Below, piece by piece: positions 7,055 to 11,961 of a stretch of DNA of 11,961 bases. The position numbers and the translations under genes are program-made. The stretch's first letter is position 1, and the number at the start of each line of letters is the position of its first letter. The notes under the pieces were generated by a model. It was not told the DNA's origin, did no database searches, and saw nothing but the letters and a program-made list of their open reading frames with translations. The stretch is from Symbiobacteriaceae bacterium (GTDB lineage Bacteria > Bacillota_E > Symbiobacteriia > Symbiobacteriales > Symbiobacteriaceae), in NCBI GenBank assembly GCA_027356675.1, contig DAHVXO010000319.1, positions 1-11,961 of the forward strand, written 5' to 3'.

Positions 7055-7083
7055 ATTGTACAGGAGTGACCCCGGCGTGTCAA
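7055..7083 (-). promoter_or_regulatory. Promoter of the T-box leader
   Basis: TTGACA (7083-7078) and TACAAT (7060-7055) on the minus strand, with a 17-bp spacer: a perfect -35 and a five-of-six -10. Transcription should begin near 7048. The -35 box starts 2 bp after the stop codon of the lipid kinase gene. Confidence 0.88.
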
Positions 7084-7085
7084 CC

Positions 7086-7973
7086 CTAAACCAGCAGCTT
7101 CACGCCTCCCGGGACCGCCTCCAGTTGCAGCGGCAGAGTCCCGGTGACTTCACCGTCCAACTGGACCGGCACGTGGACCCGGCCCTCCGCCGTAATGCGC
7201 ACCCGACGAACCTTCTTATAGATGACCCCGGGCATCTGCCGATGCGACCCGAAGATCGAGGCGGTCGCGTACTTGAGGTAGTCCAAGCGCGACCCAGAGC
7301 TGAACACGCAGATGTCCAGGTCCGGGTCGTCCAGGCTGGCCAGGGGCGTCAGCTGAAAGCCGCCCCCGTAGGAGCGCCCGTTCCCCGCTACCACAAACCG
7401 GCCGTTGACCTCGTCGCCGTTCATCTGCACCGTGAAGGGCTGCAGGTTCCAGTTCCAGATGAACTTGAGCGCCGAGACAGCGAAAGCGCCCTTGCCCAGC
7501 CGCCGCTTGAGGACCGGGTCGACGGTGCCGACCACCGCCGCATCGAGCCCGACCCCGGCCATCAGCAGAAAGTAGCGATCATTGGCCTTGCCCACCGTGA
7601 CCGTCCGCACGTTGCCCGCCAGGATGCGGTCGACCACGTCGCCGACCCGAAACGGGAAATCCAGCTCGGCCGCCAGCACGTTGGCAGTGCCACCGGGCCA
7701 GAAGCCCAGGACCGCGTCCGTGCCGACCAGGGTCTGCAACACCTCGTTGACCGTCCCATCGCCCCCGTGAGCGATGACCAGGTCGCAGCCCTGTGCCACC
7801 GCTTCGCGGGCCAGCTCCGTCGCATGGTTGGGGTGCAGGGTCGGCAGGACCGTCACGGTTCGACCCGCTTCGCGCAGGAGTGACGCAAAACGATTGACCG
7901 ATGCCAGCCGCTCCCGGGGGCGTCCCGAGCTGGGATTGTAAATGACTGCGATGTGGGCGAAGGACACGGTCAA
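7086..7973 (-). CDS. Diacylglycerol/lipid kinase family protein (YegS/DgkB type)
   Basis: Cytoplasmic lipid kinase, 295 residues, probably phosphorylating diacylglycerol or a related lipid with ATP. From the TTG at 7973: IAVIYNPSSG at the start of the catalytic fold, the nucleotide-binding GGDGT at 70-74 (in HGGDGTVNEV), and PGGTANVLA, all hallmarks of the DAGK catalytic domain. A C-terminal beta-rich domain contains GRSYGGGFQLTP and DLDICVF. The TTG is chosen because AGGAGG lies 5 nt before it; the GTG at 7967 is an alternative with 11 nt. Longer open frame upstream runs into hemZ and is not conserved-looking. It starts 34 nt after the hemZ stop and may be cotranscribed with it. Whether the substrate is diacylglycerol, undecaprenol or another lipid cannot be told. 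Confidence 0.9.
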   Translation of the reverse strand: MTVSFAHIAVIYNPSSGRPRERLASVNRFASLLREAGRTVTVLPTLHPNHATELAREAVAQGCDLVIAHGGDGTVNEVLQTLVGTDAVLGFWPGGTANVLAAELDFPFRVGDVVDRILAGNVRTVTVGKANDRYFLLMAGVGLDAAVVGTVDPVLKRRLGKGAFAVSALKFIWNWNLQPFTVQMNGDEVNGRFVVAGNGRSYGGGFQLTPLASLDDPDLDICVFSSGSRLDYLKYATASIFGSHRQMPGVIYKKVRRVRITAEGRVHVPVQLDGEVTGTLPLQLEAVPGGVKLLV

Positions 7974-8007
7974 GGCCACCTCCTGCAGGTGGGTCAAGTC
8001 TGGTGCA

Positions 8008-9567
8008 TCATATCCGGGTGGCCATCGAATTATGGCGATTTTCAAAAAGCAGGCCCAGTGCATCGACGTTACGGCGGGCAATCTCGGCCGCACGCGCGCT
8101 ATAGGCCTTGGGCTCGCTGGGATGATCTGGGGCTTTCAGAAGCCAGCCGCGGTACCCACCCAGGGGCTTATACCACTTGGAGGTGGCACCGGCACCGATG
8201 CCCACGACGGTCTGGCGTTCCTCCATCATCTGGATGTTATAGATGGACTCCTTGCCCGGTGAGGCATAGCCCACGTTCTCCAGGCTACCCACCATGAACT
8301 TTTGCCGGTACAGATAGTATGGCCGCTGGCCCAGTCTTGCCGCCGTCCGCCCGGCTTCCGCCACCAGCGCCTCGGCCTCGGATGGCGTCAGGGCCCGCAG
8401 CGCCTCCGCCGCCGCCCCCTCCACCCCGTGCAGCCGAGATCCCCGCTTGATCGCCAGGGTGTGGACGGTCAGGTTGTCGGGCGCCAGCCGCTCCATGTCC
8501 CGCAGGGTGTAGTCCACCTCGTCCGGACCCTCGCCGGGTAGCCCGACAATGACGTCACAGTTGACGATGAACGGGTGCGGATGGCTCCGGACCAGTTCGT
8601 AGGCCCGGTAGAACTTCTCCACGGTATGGATGCGGCCCAGGTGCATGAGCGTGGCCTGAACCGTGGTCTGGGGGTTCACAGCGACCCTGGTGACCCCCGC
8701 TGCCGCCATGGCGTCCAGCTTGGCTCGGGTGAAGGTCTCAGGCCGACCGCCCTCGACGGTGTACTCCTGCGGGGTCTGGCCTTTCAGGACTGTATCACCC
8801 GCCTTCTGGAGCATCCACGCAAAGTCCTCGTCGTTCGGGCTGGTAGGCGTCCCGCCGCCGAAGTAGATCGACTGCACCCTGAGCCCCAGGTCGGCCGTGG
8901 CCTGCCCCACGATCTCCATCTCCTGGCCCATGGCCTCCAGATAGGTCGGGACCGTCTCCTTGTGCTCCAGGATCGGATAGATACTGAAGGAGCAGAACGA
9001 GCAGATCGTTGGGCAGAACGGAATGCCCACGTAGATCGAGACCGCTCGCGGGTCCTGGTTGAGGAATGGCCGCTGGAGTCGGGCCACTGCGGTTACCAGG
9101 GCCGCCTTCTCGGGCGAGACCCGGTATTGGGCGACCAGTCGGGCAGCCGGGTCGGGTTCGTCCCCGTCCAGCATCTGATGGACCAACTTGGTGGGCCGCA
9201 CCCCCGTCAGGTGGCCCCACCCGGGGTGAAAGCCGGTCAAATCGCTCAGGACATCCACCAGCAATCCCTTCGCCAGCCCCCGCAGGCGGTGCTCGAAGGT
9301 CCGGGGGCTCTCCAGGGGGTCGGGCAGCAGAGAGTCGCTGGCCTCCCGCTCGCCGTTCGGGCCCACGGCCTTCGCCGTGACCCGCCAGAGGCCATCGGCC
9401 GGCACGGCGGTCAAATCCACCACCCAGGCCGTCACGGCCGCGACCGGCGCCGCGTCCTCGGCCGGTGTGACCACGGCGATCTCAGCCCCGGGGAAGAACA
9501 CGTGCCCCAACTGCCGGAGATCGTTTGCAAACAGGGGGCTGTTGCCCCGCAGGACCACTTCCGACAA
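8008..9567 (-). CDS. hemZ: HemZ-type radical SAM oxidase, coproporphyrinogen dehydrogenase-like
   Basis: Radical SAM enzyme of 519 residues, close to the usual HemZ length of about 500, annotated in Bacillus as oxygen-independent coproporphyrinogen III dehydrogenase in haem synthesis. The iron-sulfur motif CPTICSFC has C185, C189 and C192; it is followed by the SAM-binding YFGGGTPT. TGVRPTKLVH before the cluster is characteristic of HemZ and separates it from HemN/HemW. Later segments VGLPGEG and HTLAIKRGSRL also fit the family. The start is a TTG at 9567, with AGGAGG 8 nt upstream. It lies 21 nt after the MarR-type gene on the same strand. True activity of HemZ proteins is less certain than for HemN, so the reaction is taken from the family name. 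Confidence 0.93.
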   Translation of the reverse strand: MSEVVLRGNSPLFANDLRQLGHVFFPGAEIAVVTPAEDAAPVAAVTAWVVDLTAVPADGLWRVTAKAVGPNGEREASDSLLPDPLESPRTFEHRLRGLAKGLLVDVLSDLTGFHPGWGHLTGVRPTKLVHQMLDGDEPDPAARLVAQYRVSPEKAALVTAVARLQRPFLNQDPRAVSIYVGIPFCPTICSFCSFSIYPILEHKETVPTYLEAMGQEMEIVGQATADLGLRVQSIYFGGGTPTSPNDEDFAWMLQKAGDTVLKGQTPQEYTVEGGRPETFTRAKLDAMAAAGVTRVAVNPQTTVQATLMHLGRIHTVEKFYRAYELVRSHPHPFIVNCDVIVGLPGEGPDEVDYTLRDMERLAPDNLTVHTLAIKRGSRLHGVEGAAAEALRALTPSEAEALVAEAGRTAARLGQRPYYLYRQKFMVGSLENVGYASPGKESIYNIQMMEERQTVVGIGAGATSKWYKPLGGYRGWLLKAPDHPSEPKAYSARAAEIARRNVDALGLLFENRHNSMATRI

Positions 9568-9588
9568 GGCGAACCCCTCCTCTTTCGC

Positions 9589-10023
9589 CTAGCTCAGGCG
9601 CTCCAGGATATCGCAGAGCATGGCCAGATCCTGCTCGGGCAGTTTATAGACCAGCTGTCCCAGGGCGGCCCGGCGCCGGGCTTCGGCGGCCGTAACCGCC
9701 GCCTCACCCTCCGGGGTCACCTTCACCCAGACCACCCGGCGATCATGCTGATCCCGGTCCCGTGTGGCCAGCTTGGCCTTGACCAACCGGTCCACCAGGC
9801 CGGTGGCCGCGCTTAGCGTCACACCCAACTGACTCGCCACTTCGGAGACCGGACACGGGCCACCGCTGACCAGGGCGCGCAACACGATGCGCTGGCTGCC
9901 GGAGAGAATCGGTCCGGGTGCCGTCTCCATGTGCGAGCTCGTGGCGGAAGCCATGTACCGGATGAATCGGTTGAACGCCTCTTCCAAACGGGGCACGTAC
10001 TTCCGCAGATGATCCGTTTCCAT
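9589..10023 (-). CDS. MarR-family transcriptional regulator
   Basis: A 144-residue winged-helix DNA-binding protein that probably acts as a dimer. The helix-turn-helix lies in CPVSEVASQLGVTLSAATGL, followed by the wing with the family signature DRDQHDRRVVWV and then LTPEG-like VTPEGEAAV. N- and C-terminal helices would form the dimer interface. The start ATG at 10023 has a purine-rich GGGGGA about 7 nt upstream. It lies between a metallo-hydrolase gene and hemZ, so it may control this group; no clear operator was seen in the 62-nt gap upstream. The ligand is unknown. Confidence 0.92.
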   Translation of the reverse strand: METDHLRKYVPRLEEAFNRFIRYMASATSSHMETAPGPILSGSQRIVLRALVSGGPCPVSEVASQLGVTLSAATGLVDRLVKAKLATRDRDQHDRRVVWVKVTPEGEAAVTAAEARRRAALGQLVYKLPEQDLAMLCDILERLS

Positions 10024-10085
10024 CAGGATTCCCCCGGATGCCGGATTAGAGTGCCAACCATATCGAGCAACCCGGCCAAACCGCC

Positions 10086-10703
10086 TCAGAAAAACGGGTT
10101 GTATTCCCGCTCGTCTCCGATGGTCGTGGTGGGGCCGTGACCAGCGTAGACCACGGTATCCAACGGCAGAACCAGAAGCTTCTCCTTGATCGACCGGATG
10201 ATGGACTCGTAGTCCCCTCCCGCCAGGTCCGTGCGGCCAATGCTACCCGCAAAGAGCGTGTCGCCGGCGAAGAGGTATCCGGGCGTGTAGAAACAGACCC
10301 CGCCAGGCGTGTGCCCCGGGGTGTGAATGACGCGAAAGTCCAGGTTGCCCAGTTTGAACGTCTCACCATCGACCAGCAGCCGGTCAGGCGGCGGCGCCAC
10401 CACGGGCATCCCGAAGGACATGCTGCCGTTGAGCGCCGGGTCCGACAACATCGGCGCATCGGCGCCATGAACCCAGACGGGTGCCCCACTGAACCCCTTG
10501 ACCCACTCCACTCCACCGATGTGGTCCAGGTGACCGTGCGTCAGGAGGATCAGCGACGGCTTGAGCCCCTCAGTGGTCAGCGTCCGCTTGATCCAGGGGT
10601 CAGGTGTCCCCGGGTCCACCACGGCGCAGGCGCCCGTTTCGGGGCAAGCAATGATATAGCAGTTCGAGGCAAACTCCCCGACCCCGCGAAACCAGACTCG
10701 CAA
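10086..10703 (-). CDS. Metallo-beta-lactamase-fold hydrolase (glyoxalase II-like)
   Basis: Cytoplasmic hydrolase of 205 residues with a two-metal site. The motif THGHLDH gives H56, H58, D60 and H61; later ligands are the His in HTPGHTPGG, the Asp in FAGDTLF and the His in YAGHGP. The order and spacing fit the short glyoxalase II-like group, which lacks the C-terminal glutathione-binding domain of true hydroxyacylglutathione hydrolase. Firmicutes often lack glutathione, so the natural thioester substrate is uncertain. The start is a TTG at 10703 with AGGAGG 8 nt upstream. A good promoter at 10751-10778 precedes it, making it the likely first gene of a unit with the MarR gene, hemZ and the lipid kinase. 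Confidence 0.92.
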   Translation of the reverse strand: MRVWFRGVGEFASNCYIIACPETGACAVVDPGTPDPWIKRTLTTEGLKPSLILLTHGHLDHIGGVEWVKGFSGAPVWVHGADAPMLSDPALNGSMSFGMPVVAPPPDRLLVDGETFKLGNLDFRVIHTPGHTPGGVCFYTPGYLFAGDTLFAGSIGRTDLAGGDYESIIRSIKEKLLVLPLDTVVYAGHGPTTTIGDEREYNPFF

Positions 10704-10720
10704 CCGATTCCCCTCCTCAA

Positions 10721-10736
10721 CGGCTCCGGTGAGCCG
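10721..10736 (-). other. Small hairpin just before the hydrolase ribosome binding site
   Basis: CGGCTC, four bases, GAGCCG form a perfect 6-bp stem in the short leader, ending a few bases before the AGGAGG. It could modulate translation or stabilise the mRNA; it has no T-run and is not a terminator. Confidence 0.3.
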
Positions 10737-10750
10737 CTCTGCCTTTCTAC

Positions 10751-10778
10751 AGTATAAACCGTGCGAAAGTCATATCAA
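10751..10778 (-). promoter_or_regulatory. Promoter of the hydrolase-marR-hemZ-kinase group
   Basis: On the minus strand TTGATA (10778-10773) and TATACT (10756-10751) each match five of six consensus bases, with a 16-bp spacer. A start near 10744 gives a leader of about 40 nt. Confidence 0.75.
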
Positions 10779-10846
10779 AGCAAAAACGCCACATGGGACG
10801 CCTGCGCCATACTGAAGGCGGTAGTTGGGCACTCCCCGTGACGGGC

Positions 10847-11296
10847 CTAGAACGTCTTCTCCGAGTCCAACAAGATGGTCACCGGACCATCGTTGACCAG
10901 CGATACTTCCATGTGCGTCTGGAAGCGCCCGGTCTCCACCGGCACCCCAGCCGCTCGCAGCCGGGCCACGAAGTGCCCGTAGAGCGGCTCGGCCTGCTCG
11001 GGCCGCCCTGCCCGGTCAAACCCGGGCCGCCGCCCCCGCCGGGCATCCCCGTAGAGCGTGAATTGACTGACCGCCAGGACGGCCCCCCCCACCTCCACGA
11101 TGGACCGGTTCATCATGCCCTCGTCATCGGCAAATACGCGCAGGCCGGCCACCTTATCTGCTAGATAGTCGGCCGCGGCCTCATCATCCCCACGCCCTAC
11201 GCCCAGCAGGACCATGAAGCCCTGGGCAATACGCCCCACGACCTCACCCGCCACCACGACCTGTGCGCTGCTCACCCGCTGCACCACGGCCCGCAT
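10847..11296 (-). CDS. dtd: D-aminoacyl-tRNA deacylase
   Basis: Cytoplasmic proofreading enzyme that hydrolyses D-amino acids (and glycine mischarged on tRNA-Ala) from tRNA. It has 149 residues, the normal length. [13 protein letters not shown] at the start, SQFTLYGD at 77-84 and NDGPVT at 135-140 are the family's signature segments; the last carries the Gly-Pro that shapes the chiral pocket. The ATG at 11296 has GGGAGG 7 nt upstream and begins the conserved sequence, so the longer open frame is not used. It follows the small membrane protein gene by 19 nt. No clear terminator was found between its stop and the promoter at 10778. Confidence 0.95.
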   Translation of the reverse strand: MRAVVQRVSSAQVVVAGEVVGRIAQGFMVLLGVGRGDDEAAADYLADKVAGLRVFADDEGMMNRSIVEVGGAVLAVSQFTLYGDARRGRRPGFDRAGRPEQAEPLYGHFVARLRAAGVPVETGRFQTHMEVSLVNDGPVTILLDSEKTF

Positions 11297-11315
11297 CGCC
11301 CGACCTCCCGCTGAG

Positions 11316-11579
11316 TTACCGTCCCTTGGATGCGTGCGGCTTGCGCAGCCCCTGGCTGAGCCCGACCGCCGGACCGATGCCCATCGCATCAATCAGGGTC
11401 CGGGGGAGGCCCGTCAGGAGCCGCAGCCCAAACCATAGACCGAGTGCTATGACCACACCGGCAGCGATCGCCGCAGTGCGGCCCAACTCGATGCCAGTCT
11501 TGACGCGAAACCAACTGCCCAGCCTGATGGAGAGCCAGCCCAACAGAATCGCTGCGGCCACGCCATAGACCCAATCCAC
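11316..11579 (-). CDS. Small two-helix membrane protein of unknown function
   Basis: An 87-residue protein with hydrophobic segments at about 4-18 and 35-55, a short basic stretch between them and a basic C-terminal tail (RKPHASKGR). The GTG at 11579 is chosen because GAGGGGG lies 9 nt upstream and the hydrophobic part begins right after it; the in-frame ATG at 11651 would add a Cys-rich segment that does not look coding. It directly precedes dtd by 19 nt, so the two are likely cotranscribed. I do not recognise a family and assign no function. Confidence 0.6.
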   Translation of the reverse strand: MDWVYGVAAAILLGWLSIRLGSWFRVKTGIELGRTAAIAAGVVIALGLWFGLRLLTGLPRTLIDAMGIGPAVGLSQGLRKPHASKGR

Positions 11580-11649
11580 GCCGTCAAACCCCCTCTGTGC
11601 CTGTCCCTTAGGGATACACTTGTCGGCTGCAGAGTTCCTGCATGCACGC

Positions 11650-11961
11650 ACGGCTCATAGCGACTAAGGTGCGCAACCGAAAGGTTTTTGTAATTCGACT
11701 AGACTGATACGCGAATGGCTCGTGCCAAACGTAACACGGATGCAACCCGGGCATGCGCCGCGATTACTGACTCGGCCTGATACTGCCAAATCACTCTGTA
11801 CTGTAAGATAAAACTGTAATCAGGGAGCGGCCACCGTAGGGAACGGAACCGCAAACCCAAGGATCCTGGGGACATCAAACAGATCGAAGAGCAACGGTAA
11901 CATGTCAAGCACCTCAGGTGACATAACTCGATGAATTTATCAAGGTTTAGACTGCTGCAAG
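11650..11961. other. Region without a supported gene
   Basis: This end of the window is less GC-rich and has only short open frames with no convincing binding site or family motif. A minus-strand frame of 34 codons (11924-11820) and a plus-strand frame of 21 codons (11715-11780) look protein-like in parts but are too short to support. A mini hairpin AACC-GAAA-GGTT followed by TTT lies at 11675-11689. Confidence 0.5.

Noticed and set aside
11675..11689. Mini hairpin AACC-GAAA-GGTT followed by TTT
   Set aside because: Only 4 bp of stem and no plus-strand gene ends before it, so a terminator call is not justified.
11715..11780. A 21-codon plus-strand frame whose start (MARAKRNTDATRA) resembles the N-terminus of TetR regulators
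   Set aside because: It stops after 21 codons and no helix-turn-helix sequence follows in any frame, so a TetR remnant cannot be supported.
11820..11924. A 34-codon minus-strand frame (begins MSPEVLDML)
   Set aside because: It is short, lacks a ribosome binding site and has no recognisable family; it could be a gene remnant but nothing proves it.

Overview
The window is GC-rich, gene-dense and bacterial. It has strong AGGAGG ribosome binding sites, frequent GTG and TTG starts, a T-box leader and a HemZ-type radical SAM enzyme. Together these point to a high-GC Firmicute, perhaps Symbiobacterium or a relative; that name is an inference from gene style, since no database search was possible.

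Layout. Only one clear gene lies on the plus strand: an ftsH-type AAA+ membrane protease (145-1974), ended by a 16-bp perfect-stem terminator. All other genes are on the minus strand. From right to left these are: a small two-helix membrane protein and dtd (11579-10847); a promoter-led group of a metallo-beta-lactamase-fold hydrolase, a MarR regulator, hemZ and a YegS/DgkB-type lipid kinase (10703-7086); a complete T-box leader with its own near-consensus promoter (7083-6751); an IS91-like HUH transposase with an overlapping small zinc-ribbon ORF (6688-5221); a NitT/TauT-type ABC importer of lipoprotein, ATPase and permease, with overlapping genes (5070-2563); and a small lipoprotein (2451-2023).

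Two observations stand out. First, the small lipoprotein gene has an in-frame TGA at 2211-2209, but the frame continues for 61 sensible codons in the style of a DUF1573-like domain. The TGA follows a Cys codon (Cys-Sec-Pro-Pro) at the place where such domains often carry a Cys motif. Exactly 11 nt after it begins a perfect 8-bp hairpin with a G at the start of its loop, the geometry of a bacterial SECIS element. This is a strong candidate selenoprotein that ordinary gene calling would truncate. Second, the T-box leader is intact (promoter, stem I motifs, antiterminator, terminator) but the first gene after it is a transposase. The element has probably inserted behind the leader and either displaced the regulated gene or separated the leader from the ABC importer downstream.

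The far right end (about 11650-11961) shows no gene that can be supported.
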